From: Mesorhizobium atlanticum
GTDB taxonomy: Bacteria > Pseudomonadota > Alphaproteobacteria > Rhizobiales > Rhizobiaceae
Assembly: GCF_003289965.1 (NCBI RefSeq)
Contig: NZ_QMBQ01000002.1
Span: 248,001-312,000, forward strand
Length of the DNA: 64,000 nucleotides
Reading direction: 5' to 3'
This document shows, in pieces, positions 45,781-57,947 of the stretch. Position 1 is the first letter of the stretch. Each line of letters opens with the position of its first letter. The notes beneath the pieces were generated by a model. The model did not search any database and was not told the DNA's origin. It saw only the letters and a list, made by a program, of their open reading frames with translations. A program made the position numbers and the translations under genes.

Positions 45781-47279
45781 GCGGCAAGCTCCGTCTTGCG
45801 AAGGTAGTCAGCAACCCGCAGCGCCTGCGCCGCGATCGACAGCGCCGGGTTGACCGCGGCCGAGGTCGGCAGGAAGCCGCCATCGACAACGAACAGGTTC
45901 TGGTGATCGTAAGCGCGGCAGAAGGGGTCGAGCGGCGAGGTGGCGGGATCGTTGCCCATCTTTACCGTGCCGCATTGATGCGAGGGCGTGCGCTTGTCGA
46001 AAGGGCGCGACAGCACGATCGGATAGCCGCAGGCGCGCAAGTTCTCGCGCATCACCTTGGTCAGGCCTTCGAGCGACTGCATGTTCGAGCGCCGCCACTG
46101 CATGACGATCTCCTTGCCGTCGACCATGATGCGGCTTTCGGGATCTGGCAGGTCCTCGCACATCAGGTACCAGTCGACGGCGTGGCCGGCCATGAAATCG
46201 AGCACCAATTTTGGCATCGTCTTCACATTGGCCTTGAGCATGTTGCCGTCGATCTTGCCGAGCAGCTGCACATTGCCCAGCGGCTTGCCGCCATTGCCGT
46301 CCGACAGATAGTAGTCGTTGAGCATCAGCGTCTTCTGGTAGACGCTGTCGTTGCGGCGGCGCGGGTCGATCGCCAGCATGGCGCTCGAATTGTGGTTCAT
46401 GAAATTGCGGCCGACCTGGTCGGAGCTGTTGGCGAGGCCTTTGCCTTTCGCCGAGGGCGAGCGCAGCAGGATGGCGGCCGAGTTGATCGCGCCGGCCGAC
46501 AGGATCACCAGCTTCGGCGACAGCGTTTTTTGCGCGCCATCTTGCGTGTAGTGGATGGCGGCGATCGACTTGCCGTCAGGCGCGGTTTCGAGCCAGTCGA
46601 CCTGGGCGCCGGTTTCGAGGCGGATATTCGGGTCCTTCAGCGCTTCGGTCAGGGGCCCGGTCTGGGCGTCGATCTTGCCCTGGCCGGTGTTGGGGAAGGC
46701 GTCCCAGCCGGTCCTGCCGTCCTTCAGCCAGGTCTCGATGTCGACGCCAAGCGGCAGCGAAGCCGGGTGCAGTCCGAGGCTCTTCAGCTCGGCGCGGGCG
46801 CGCGCGATCGGCGGCTCGTCGGGCACCGGCTTGAAGGCATAGGGGATCGAATGGAACGGCTCGGTCGGGTCTTCGCCGAGGGTGCCGCGCACGCGAAACA
46901 GTTGCTCGGCCTTCGAGTACCATGGCTCGAATTCGTCATAGGAAAAAGGCCAGGCCGGCGAGACGCCGCCGAAATGCTCGAGCTCGGAGAAATCCTCCTT
47001 GCGATAGCGGATCAGGACCGCGCCGAAGAATTTCGAATTGCCGCCGACATAATAGTAGTTGCCAGGGTTGAAGGCCGCACCGCCGGCCTCGCGCCACATT
47101 TCCTTCGGCCGGTAGTGTTCGTCGATGAAGATCGATCGCGTCGAGCGCGCATGCGGCGTCGCCGGAAGCGGTTCGCCGCGTTCCAGTATCAGAATCGAGG
47201 CGCCGCTGCCGGCCAAGCCGGAGGCGATCGTGGCGCCGCCGATGCCGGAGCCGATGATGACGATATCCGGGTTTGCCAT
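45777..47279 (-). CDS. GMC-family oxidoreductase, sugar dehydrogenase/pyranose-oxidase-like
   Basis: A 500-residue flavoprotein of a different GMC branch from its neighbour. IVIIGSGIGGATIASGLAGSG is the FAD motif; GNYYYVGGNSKFFGAVLIRY and ILSAGAINSAAILLRSPS follow, and the catalytic end reads SHQCGTVKMGNDPATSPLDP then VNPALSIAAQALRVADYL. The VGG(N)SKF and HQ-GT-KMG forms resemble glucoside 3-dehydrogenase and pyranose-oxidase relatives. No signal peptide is visible. It lies 6 bp after the sugar ABC ATPase gene, suggesting it acts on the imported sugar. Confidence 0.85.
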   Translation of the reverse strand: MANPDIVIIGSGIGGATIASGLAGSGASILILERGEPLPATPHARSTRSIFIDEHYRPKEMWREAGGAAFNPGNYYYVGGNSKFFGAVLIRYRKEDFSELEHFGGVSPAWPFSYDEFEPWYSKAEQLFRVRGTLGEDPTEPFHSIPYAFKPVPDEPPIARARAELKSLGLHPASLPLGVDIETWLKDGRTGWDAFPNTGQGKIDAQTGPLTEALKDPNIRLETGAQVDWLETAPDGKSIAAIHYTQDGAQKTLSPKLVILSAGAINSAAILLRSPSAKGKGLANSSDQVGRNFMNHNSSAMLAIDPRRRNDSVYQKTLMLNDYYLSDGNGGKPLGNVQLLGKIDGNMLKANVKTMPKLVLDFMAGHAVDWYLMCEDLPDPESRIMVDGKEIVMQWRRSNMQSLEGLTKVMRENLRACGYPIVLSRPFDKRTPSHQCGTVKMGNDPATSPLDPFCRAYDHQNLFVVDGGFLPTSAAVNPALSIAAQALRVADYLRKTELAA

Positions 47280-47285
47280 AGCTTT

Positions 47286-48401
47286 TTAAAGGATGCGCTT
47301 CTCGGTCGCCGGGTCGAAGAACACCGCCTTGCTGAGGTTGAAGGCCAGCGGCGTGCTGGTGCCGGGCTGGATCCTGGCATCGGCTCTCAGCCGCGCCACC
47401 ACGCCCTTGCCGCCGAGATTGGTGACTGCGAAGGTGTCCGATCCCGCTGGCTCAACCACCTCGATGTGGCAGTCGGCGGTGGCGATGCTGGAACCATTGC
47501 GCTCGGCGCCTTCCGGATCGGTCAGCGCTTCAGGGCGCACGCCGAAGATGACCTGCTTGTCCTTGAAGGCCGCAAGGCCGGCTGGCGCGCCGGGCATCGG
47601 CAGCACGATCGGCTGACGCGCCTCGCGGTCGAGCACGACCGAAAGTCCGCTGCCATTGCCGTCGATCTTGGCCGGGATCAGGTTCATCGCCGGCGAGCCC
47701 ATGAAGTCGGCGACGAAGATGTTGGTCGGATTGTTGTAGATCTCGGCCGGCGTGCCGAACTGCTGCACCTCGCCATCGCGCATGACCGCGATCTTGGTCG
47801 CTAGCGTCATCGCCTCGATCTGGTCGTGCGTGACATAGACGATCGTCGTGCCGGTGGTGGCATGCAGGCGCTTGATCTCGATGCGCATGTCGACGCGCAG
47901 CTTGGCATCGAGATTGGAGAGCGGCTCGTCGAACAGGAAGAGCTTCGGGTCGCGCACCAGCGCCCGGCCCATGGCGACGCGCTGGCGCTGGCCGCCGGAA
48001 AGCTGGCTGGGCTTGCGGTTGAGCAGGTGGCCGATCTGCAGGATCTTGGCGACCTTGTCGATCGCCGCCTGGCGCTCGGCCGCCGGCACGCCGCGCATCT
48101 CCATGCCGAAGGCGATGTTTCCGGCCACCGTCATGTTCGGGTAGAGCGCGTAGCTCTGGAAGACCATGGCGATATCGCGCTTCGAAGGGTGCAGGTCGTT
48201 GATGGCGCGGCCGTCGACGCGGATCTCGCCTTCGGTGATGTTCTCGAGACCGGCGATGGTGTTGAGCAGCGTGGACTTACCGCAGCCGGACGGACCGACC
48301 AGCACCAGGAAGCCGCCCTTTTCGAGCTCGACATTGATGCCCTTCAGGATCTCGACATTCCCGAAGCGCTTCTTCAGCCCATCAATTTCCAGAAAAGCCA
48401 T
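47286..48401 (-). CDS. Sugar ABC transporter ATP-binding protein (UgpC/MsmK type)
   Basis: A 371-residue CUT1-type ATPase. Walker A GPSGCGKST, signature LSGGQRQRVAMGRAL, Walker B LFLFDEPLSNLDA and H-loop YVTHDQIEAM are intact. The C-terminal third, from GSPAMNLIPAKI on, is a TOBE/MalK-like regulatory domain. GGAAGGAACGACC precedes the ATG. It drives the importer formed by the following (upstream in coordinates) permease and binding-protein genes. Confidence 0.93.
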   Translation of the reverse strand: MAFLEIDGLKKRFGNVEILKGINVELEKGGFLVLVGPSGCGKSTLLNTIAGLENITEGEIRVDGRAINDLHPSKRDIAMVFQSYALYPNMTVAGNIAFGMEMRGVPAAERQAAIDKVAKILQIGHLLNRKPSQLSGGQRQRVAMGRALVRDPKLFLFDEPLSNLDAKLRVDMRIEIKRLHATTGTTIVYVTHDQIEAMTLATKIAVMRDGEVQQFGTPAEIYNNPTNIFVADFMGSPAMNLIPAKIDGNGSGLSVVLDREARQPIVLPMPGAPAGLAAFKDKQVIFGVRPEALTDPEGAERNGSSIATADCHIEVVEPAGSDTFAVTNLGGKGVVARLRADARIQPGTSTPLAFNLSKAVFFDPATEKRIL

Positions 48402-48422
48402 GGTCGTTCCTTCCGAATGGGG

Positions 48423-49367
48423 TCAGCCCTTGACCGCGCCAGCCATCAGCCCGCGCACGAAATAGCGGCCGGCGACGACATAGACGATCAGGGTGGGGAG
48501 CGCCGCGATCATCGCCGCGGCCATGTTGACATTGTATTCGACGACGCCGGTCGAAGTGTTGACGACATTGTTCAGCGCCACCGTCATCGGCATCACATCG
48601 CCGGTGCCGGCATAGGCCGAGGCGAACAGGAAGTCGTTCCAGATGTTGGTGAACTGATAGATGACGGTGACGACGAAGATCGGCATCGAGTTCGGCAGCA
48701 TGATGCGGCGGAAGATCTGGAAGAAGGAGGCGCCGTCGACCTGCGCCGCCTTGATCAGTTCGGTCGGGAAGGCCTCGTAATAGTTGCGGAAGAACAGCGT
48801 GGTGAAGCCCAGGCCGTAGACCACATGGACGAAGACAAGATTGACCGTCGAGTTGCCGAGGCCGAAATTGAACCCCGTCGCGTTCTGCAGGCTGACGCCG
48901 AAGCGGCCGATGCTGCCGAGGATCGTCGCCATCGGCAGCAGCACCGACTGGAACGGGATGAAGCAGGCGAACAGCATCATCGCGAAGACCAGCGTGTGGC
49001 CACGGAAGCGCCATTTGGTCAGCACATAGCCGTTCAAGGCGCCGAGCAGCGTGGAGATCAGCACCGCCGGCACCACCATCTTGATGGAGTTCCAGAAGTA
49101 GCCCTTGATGCCGGCGCAGGTAAGGCCGACGCAGGTTTCGCCCCAGGCCTTGAACCATGGCGCGATGGTCGGCGACTGCGGCAGCGCAAGCATGTTGCCG
49201 TTCTGGATCTCGTCCATGGTCTTGAACGAAGTGACCAGCATGACGAAGAGCGGCATCAGGTAGAAGATCGCGAACAGCGCGAGCAGGCCGTAGATGACGA
49301 TGCGGTTGATCGTCCTGGCGCTTATGCCGCTCGAAGCCGGACGGGCAGGCGAGGTGACAGCGCTCAT
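48423..49367 (-). CDS. Carbohydrate ABC transporter permease (MalG type)
   Basis: A 314-residue permease with six helices and the EAA loop YEAFPTELIKAAQVDGASFFQIFRRIMLP near residues 195-223 in outline. The N-terminal 25 residues are cytosolic. The start ATG overlaps the MalF-type gene stop in ATGA. Together they form the channel of a CUT1 sugar importer. Confidence 0.92.
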   Translation of the reverse strand: MSAVTSPARPASSGISARTINRIVIYGLLALFAIFYLMPLFVMLVTSFKTMDEIQNGNMLALPQSPTIAPWFKAWGETCVGLTCAGIKGYFWNSIKMVVPAVLISTLLGALNGYVLTKWRFRGHTLVFAMMLFACFIPFQSVLLPMATILGSIGRFGVSLQNATGFNFGLGNSTVNLVFVHVVYGLGFTTLFFRNYYEAFPTELIKAAQVDGASFFQIFRRIMLPNSMPIFVVTVIYQFTNIWNDFLFASAYAGTGDVMPMTVALNNVVNTSTGVVEYNVNMAAAMIAALPTLIVYVVAGRYFVRGLMAGAVKG

Positions 49368-50323
49368 CGCGGCTTCTCCCTGAGCTCGGAATAGAGGTAA
49401 GGCACGATGATGGCGGTCAGCGTCATCAGCATGATCACGGCGCTGGCCGAGCCGACCGCCATTTCGTTTCGCTTGAAGGTGAACTCATACATGAAATTGG
49501 AGGGCAGCCAGGCCGAGCCGCCGGGGCCGCCGCTGGTGAGCGCCACGACCAGGTCGTACGACTTGATGGCGAGGTGCGCCAGCACGATGAAGGCCGACAG
49601 AAACACCGGCCTCAAGAGCGGAATGACGATGCGGCGGTAGAGTTGGAAGGTGGTGGCGCCGTCGATCTGCGCCGCCTTCATGATCTCGCCGTCGATGCCG
49701 CGCAGCCCGGCCAGGAACATCGCCATGATGAAGCCGGAAGCCTGCCAGACGCCGGCGATCACCACCGTGTAGATGACGAAATCCTTGTTCTTGATCCAGT
49801 CGAAGTGGAAGCTCGTCCATCCCCATTGGTGCAGCGTCTGCTCCAGGCCGAGGCCGGGATCTAGGAACCACTTCCAGGCGACGCCGGTGACGATGAAGGA
49901 GAGCGCCATCGGGTAGAGGTAGATCGGCCGCAGCACGCCTTCGCCGCGGATCTTCTGGTCAAGCAGGATGGCCAGGAACAGGCCGAGCGCCAGGCAGATC
50001 AGGATATAGAGGAAACCGAAAATGCCCATATTGGTGATCGAGGTATACCAGCTCGAAGGCGGGTCGCTCTCAAACGTCCACCGCCACAGCCGCTGATAGG
50101 CGCGGGCGCCGGTGATGTCGTAGGACGGGAAGGTCTTCGAATTGGTGAAGGACAGATAGATCGTCCACAGGATGAAGCCGTAGACGAAGACGATCGTCGC
50201 CGCGAAGCTCGGCGCCAGAACGATCTTCGGCAACAGGTCCTGCAGCCGCGAACGGACCGATGCGCCGGGACGGGCGTCGTGCTCCGGTGTCAGCTTGATC
50301 TGGGTTTCGGCAACTGTGCTCAT
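49364..50323 (-). CDS. Carbohydrate ABC transporter permease (MalF type)
   Basis: A 319-residue permease. After about 30 cytosolic residues come six helices; the EAA loop is LRGIDGEIMKAAQIDGATTFQLYRRIVIP (about residues 205-233) in outline. The ATG at 50323 is preferred over a longer reading to 50389, since MSTVAETQIK is the natural soluble start; its ribosome site is weak (GGA at -9). It is 126 bp after the binding-protein gene, with a UUCG hairpin in the gap. Confidence 0.9.
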   Translation of the reverse strand: MSTVAETQIKLTPEHDARPGASVRSRLQDLLPKIVLAPSFAATIVFVYGFILWTIYLSFTNSKTFPSYDITGARAYQRLWRWTFESDPPSSWYTSITNMGIFGFLYILICLALGLFLAILLDQKIRGEGVLRPIYLYPMALSFIVTGVAWKWFLDPGLGLEQTLHQWGWTSFHFDWIKNKDFVIYTVVIAGVWQASGFIMAMFLAGLRGIDGEIMKAAQIDGATTFQLYRRIVIPLLRPVFLSAFIVLAHLAIKSYDLVVALTSGGPGGSAWLPSNFMYEFTFKRNEMAVGSASAVIMLMTLTAIIVPYLYSELREKPR

Positions 50324-50408
50324 CGGCTTGTCCAGTTCCGGTTGGTCGGAAACCGCCCGGCGCAAAAACGCACCAGGGTTGTCCCACACCTTTCATCGAC
50401 AGGAGGAC

Positions 50409-50430
50409 CTCCCCCGCCGAAGCGGGGGAG
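50409..50430 (-). terminator. UUCG-tetraloop hairpin between sugar-binding protein and permease genes
   Basis: On the minus strand CTCCCCCGC-TTCG-GCGGGGGAG forms a 9-bp stem capped by a C(UUCG)G tetraloop, one of the most stable RNA hairpins. It starts 20 nt after the binding-protein stop. No U-run follows, so it fits 3'-end protection and differential expression rather than full termination. Confidence 0.7.
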
Positions 50431-50449
50431 ACCTGAGTTCAAGCGAACC

Positions 50450-51703
50450 TTACTTGGCGTCGTCGATCGCCTTGACCAGTTCGGTCACGGCCTCGTCGGA
50501 GGTCTTGATCTGACCATGGACGAACTTCGAAACGACGTCCTTGTAGGCGTTGGCGACGGCCGGCGGGGCGCCATAGCCCTGAGCCAGCGAGCCGAACAGC
50601 GTGCCGCCTTCATTGGCCTTCTTCAGGTCGGCGATGCCCTTCTTGCCGCAGGCGTCGAAGTCGGTGTCCGGCACGTCGGTGCGGGCCGGAACCGAACCCT
50701 TCACCACGTTGAAGGCCGACTGGAAGCTCTTCGACAGAGTGGCGGTGGCAAGCGCCACCTGGGCGGCCTTGCGGTCTTCCGGAACGTTGAACATGCCGAA
50801 CATGTCGGAGTTGTAGATCACGGTGCCGTCGGTGCCCGGGAAGCGGTAGCAGAGGAAGTCAGTGCCAGGGGTCTTCTTGGCGGCGTGGAACTCGCCCTTG
50901 GCCCAGTCGCCCATGACCTGAACCAGCGCATCGCCCTTGATGACCATGGCGGTGGCGAGGTTCCAGTCGCGGCCGGAGAAGTTCGGGTCGACATATTTGA
51001 TGAGCTTGGCGAGGTTGTCGAACGACTTCTTCATCGTGTCGGACTTGAGCGACTCGTCATCGAGGTCGTTCATCGCCTTCTTGTAGAATTCCGGTCCGCC
51101 GGTCGACATAACAACCGAGTCGAACATGGTGGCTTCCTGCCAGTTCTGGCCGCCGAGCGCGAGCGGGATGACGCCGGCCGCCTTGGCCTTGTCGAGCAGG
51201 GCGATGAAGTCGTCGAAGGTCTTCGGCTCGGTGCCGCCGATCTTGTCCATCACCGCCTTGTTGATCCACAGCCAGTTGACGGAGTGGACGTTGACCGGAG
51301 CGGCAACCCACTTGCCGTCATAGACCGAGAACTTCTGCAGGGCCGTCGGAACCGACTTGTCCCAGCCTTCCTTCTTGGCGGTCTCGGTCAGGTCGCCCAT
51401 GACGCCCGCGGCGGCATAGTCGAGCACGGTATAGCCGAGCATCTGCGAAGCGGTCGGATAGTTGCCGGCCGCGACCATCGCCTTCAACGCGGTCATGGCG
51501 GCGTCGCCGCCACCGCCGGCCACCGGCACGTCCTTCCAGGCATAGCCTTCCTTGGCCAGATCCTGCTTCAGCACGTTCAGAGCGGCCGCTTCGCCGCCCG
51601 ACGTCCACCAATGCAGCATCTGCACTTCCTTGACGTCCGCGGCATGCGCCGAGAACGCAAAGCTCGTCGCAAGAGCCGTTCCGATAAGCAGTTTGCGCAA
51701 CAT
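50450..51703 (-). CDS. Sugar ABC transporter substrate-binding protein (GtsA-like)
   Basis: A 417-residue periplasmic sugar-binding protein. The signal peptide is [22 protein letters not shown] with cleavage after [24 protein letters not shown] opens the mature domain; [18 protein letters not shown] and MGDWAKGEF are characteristic of glucose/mannose-binding GtsA-type proteins of the CUT1 class. GGGAGG before the ATG. The ligand is probably a hexose or a glycoside; a different but related sugar is possible. Confidence 0.92.
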   Translation of the reverse strand: MLRKLLIGTALATSFAFSAHAADVKEVQMLHWWTSGGEAAALNVLKQDLAKEGYAWKDVPVAGGGGDAAMTALKAMVAAGNYPTASQMLGYTVLDYAAAGVMGDLTETAKKEGWDKSVPTALQKFSVYDGKWVAAPVNVHSVNWLWINKAVMDKIGGTEPKTFDDFIALLDKAKAAGVIPLALGGQNWQEATMFDSVVMSTGGPEFYKKAMNDLDDESLKSDTMKKSFDNLAKLIKYVDPNFSGRDWNLATAMVIKGDALVQVMGDWAKGEFHAAKKTPGTDFLCYRFPGTDGTVIYNSDMFGMFNVPEDRKAAQVALATATLSKSFQSAFNVVKGSVPARTDVPDTDFDACGKKGIADLKKANEGGTLFGSLAQGYGAPPAVANAYKDVVSKFVHGQIKTSDEAVTELVKAIDDAK

Positions 51704-51760
51704 GTACTACCTCCCTTGTTGCATTCACATAACCGGCGGTGTCCGCCGGCGTCTCCCAAC

Positions 51761-53275
51761 TCAGCCGACCCACCATCCGGTGCGCTGGCCGCGATGAAAC
51801 TGAATGGTCTTTTCCTCGGTATAATCCTCGACGGCGCGTTTGCCGAGTTCGCGTCCCAGACCGGACTGCTTGTAGCCCCCGAAAGGCAGCTCGGGGTAAC
51901 CTTCCATGAACGTGTTCACCCAAACCGTCCCCGAACGCACACTGCGCGCCACCGACATGCAGGTGTCGATGCTGGCGCTCCACACCCCTGCAGACAAACC
52001 ATAGGGCGTGTTGTTGGCAATGTGCAATGCCTTCTCAATCGTTTCAAAAGTCAGCACGGACAGCACCGGGCCGAACACTTCCTCACGCGCGATCGCCATA
52101 TCCTCCGTGACGTTACGGATGATGGTCGGATCGAGATATTGCCCAGCGTTGGATGCAAGCCGGGCTCCGCCGGTGAAAACGTTGCCGCCGTCGGTTTTCG
52201 CCGCCGTTACATAGCCGGCCACCTTTTCCATGTGGTCGACCGAGATCATGGCGCCGACCTTGGTGCGGTCGTCTAGCGGATCGCCGACGCGGACCTTTTG
52301 GGACAGCGTCTTGACCGCGGCCAGGAAATCGTCGGCGATCGCCTCATGCACGATCAGGCGGCTGCCGGCATTGCAGCATTCGCCGGCGTTGAAGAAGCCG
52401 CCGAACACCGCGGCATCCGCCGCTGCTTCGAGGTCGGCATCGGGGAACACGATCTGGCCGTTCTTGCCGCCGAGTTCCATCGAGACCTTCTTCAGCGAAT
52501 TGGACGCCGTGGCCATGGTCGTCTTGCCGACGCGGGTCGAGCCGGTGAAGGAGACCATCTCGACCAGCGGATGGCTGACCATGGGCGCGCCGACATCGGC
52601 GCCGAAACCGGCGAGGATGTTGACGACACCGGCCGGCAAGCCGGCTTCGAGCAGGATATCGCCAAGCACGAAGGTCGAGGCCGAGGTCATCTCGCTCGGC
52701 TTCACCACTGCCGTGCAGCCGGCCGCGAGCGCGAAGGGCAGCTTCTGGCTGACGATCAGGAAGGGGAAATTCCACGGCGTGATGATCGAGACGACGCCGA
52801 TCGGTTCGCGCAGCACCACCCCCAGCATATCGTCGCCGAGATTGGCGTAGCTCTCACCATGCAGCGTGCGGGCAAGCGAGGCGGCATAGCGCCAGATGTC
52901 GATCGCGCCGCCGATCTCGCCGCGCGCCTGGGCGATCGGCTTGCCGGATTCCAGCGCATCGAGGCGGGCGATCTCCTCCAGCCGGGTCTCGATCAGGTCG
53001 GCGGCTTTGAGCAGAACCGCGGCGCGGTCCGAGGCCTTCATGCGCGGCCAGGGACCGGTTTCGAAAGCCTTATGAGCGGCCTGCATGGCAGCTTCCACTT
53101 CAGCCGCGCCTGCCTCGGCGTAGCGCGAGACGACAAAACCATGACCGGGGCTGGCGCGCTCGATCGTTCGGCCATCGCGGGCCTCGACATGCTTGCCGTC
53201 GATCAAGAGCTTGTAGGCCTTCGGCGCCTGGGACGCCTCTTTCGGCATGGCGATGTTGAGCGGTGCGTTCATCAT
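51761..53275 (-). CDS. NAD(P)-dependent aldehyde dehydrogenase
   Basis: A 504-residue ALDH. IITPWNFPFLIVSQKLPFALAAG holds the active-site Asn (about residue 170), FTGSTRVGKTT the cofactor contact, MELGGKNGQIVF the general base, and FNAGECCNAGSRL the nucleophilic Cys (about residue 306). EEVFGPVLSVLTF is the usual late motif. Two adjacent ATGs at 53275 and 53272 are both possible. It lies 7 bp after the crotonase and 57 bp before the sugar-binding protein, so catabolic and transport genes are one unit. Confidence 0.92.
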   Translation of the reverse strand: MMNAPLNIAMPKEASQAPKAYKLLIDGKHVEARDGRTIERASPGHGFVVSRYAEAGAAEVEAAMQAAHKAFETGPWPRMKASDRAAVLLKAADLIETRLEEIARLDALESGKPIAQARGEIGGAIDIWRYAASLARTLHGESYANLGDDMLGVVLREPIGVVSIITPWNFPFLIVSQKLPFALAAGCTAVVKPSEMTSASTFVLGDILLEAGLPAGVVNILAGFGADVGAPMVSHPLVEMVSFTGSTRVGKTTMATASNSLKKVSMELGGKNGQIVFPDADLEAAADAAVFGGFFNAGECCNAGSRLIVHEAIADDFLAAVKTLSQKVRVGDPLDDRTKVGAMISVDHMEKVAGYVTAAKTDGGNVFTGGARLASNAGQYLDPTIIRNVTEDMAIAREEVFGPVLSVLTFETIEKALHIANNTPYGLSAGVWSASIDTCMSVARSVRSGTVWVNTFMEGYPELPFGGYKQSGLGRELGKRAVEDYTEEKTIQFHRGQRTGWWVG

Positions 53276-53282
53276 GTCTTCT

Positions 53283-54048
53283 CTAGGATCTCGAAAAGGC
53301 CGGCTTCTGCTTGGCCTTGAAGGCGCCGACGCCGGCTTTGAGGTCGCCTGTCAGCGCAATGAAGCCGCTGGCCAGCGCCTCGGTCGCGGCTGCGTCTTCC
53401 TCGCCCTCGGCAACGCCGATCATCAGCTTCGCGGCCTCTGTCGCCAGCGGGCCGCGCTCGGCGATCTTTTCGGCCCAGGCCCTGGCTTCGTCGAAAGCCT
53501 TGCCGGTTTCGACCAGCCGGTCGACGATACCGTGCGCGAGCGCATCAGCCGCCAGGAAAATCTCGCCGCCGATCGCCATCCGGCGCACGATCTGTGCACC
53601 AAAGCGGCGCACGGCGCGCTGGGTACCGGACCATCCGGGAACGACGCCGATCGAGGTTTCGGGGAAGCCGAGTTTTATCTGCGCTTCGGCGACGCGGAAG
53701 TCGCAGGCCGCGGCCAGTTCCAGCCCGCCACCCAGCGCATGGCCGGACAGAACCGCGATGGTCGGTTGCCGCAGCCGCGCCAGCCGGTCGAAGACACGGT
53801 GGCCGTAGCGCACCCATTGCACCTGGAAATCAGCAGCACTCATCGCGCCCCAGGCCTCGACATCGCCGCCGGCACAAAAGCCCTTGCCTTCGCCGCGGAT
53901 GAGAACGACGCGGACGCCCTCGGCCAGTTCCGCCTCGTCAAGCGCCGCTTCCAGCGCGTGCAGCATCGGAATATCGAGCGCATTGAACTTTTCCGGTCGG
54001 CGCAGCGTGACGATGCCGATGGCGCCGTCCTTTTCGAAGGTGACAAGC

Positions 54049-54056
<8 letters not shown>
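53283..54056 (-). CDS. Enoyl-CoA hydratase/isomerase (crotonase) family protein
   Basis: A 257-residue crotonase. The oxyanion-hole strands GKGFCAGGDVEAWG and GHALGGGLELAAACDFRVA (residues about 60-110) are clear, as is PETSIGVVPGWSGTQRAVRRFG with the acidic residue that acts as base in hydratases. GGAGGCGCGC precedes the ATG at 54056, which overlaps the CoA-transferase stop. It probably hydrates, or cleaves, an acyl-CoA formed by the neighbouring CoA-transferase. Confidence 0.88.
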
Positions 54057-57703
<3,647 letters not shown>

Positions 57704-57739
57704 CCTCGTCCCTTCCTCCGCGTCTTTTGTACGAATTTA

Positions 57740-57766
57740 TTGGAACGTTCTAATCACCGTTCCAAA
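57740..57766. promoter_or_regulatory. LacI-type operator near the lacI-family promoter
   Basis: TTGGAACGTTCTAA at 57740-57753 is a 14-bp near-palindrome with a central CG, the LacI-family hallmark; a half-site CCGTTCCAAA follows at 57757-57766. Located 37 bp upstream of the regulator start codon, it should serve autoregulation. A weaker relative TTGGAGCGGTTCAA lies at about 57808-57821. Confidence 0.65.
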
Positions 57767-57905
57767 TCAGAGTCAATCATGATTTCCCGCCAGATTCGAA
57801 AAATTGATTGGAGCGGTTCAAAATGGCAGCCGATATAAGGGTTTCTCCGCCAAGCGACCCAGCCGGCTGGCTCGCGCGCCTTTGGATCATAAAGGTCCTT
57901 GATTT

Positions 57906-57920
57906 ATTGGAACGTTCCAT
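57906..57920. promoter_or_regulatory. LacI-type operator upstream of the DUF993 gene
   Basis: ATTGGAACGTTCCAT contains the perfect 12-bp palindrome TGGAACGTTCCA (57908-57919) with central CG, 28 bp before the DUF993 start. It matches the site on the regulator side, linking the two divergent units to one LacI protein. Confidence 0.7.
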
Positions 57921-57947
57921 TTATAGCGACCGCAACGGGAGAGTTCC

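Noticed and set aside
45903..52276. Long plus-strand open frames (522-665 codons) across the LacI-led operon
   Set aside because: They are antisense to GMC, ABC and ALDH genes with full motif sets and carry no recognisable domain.
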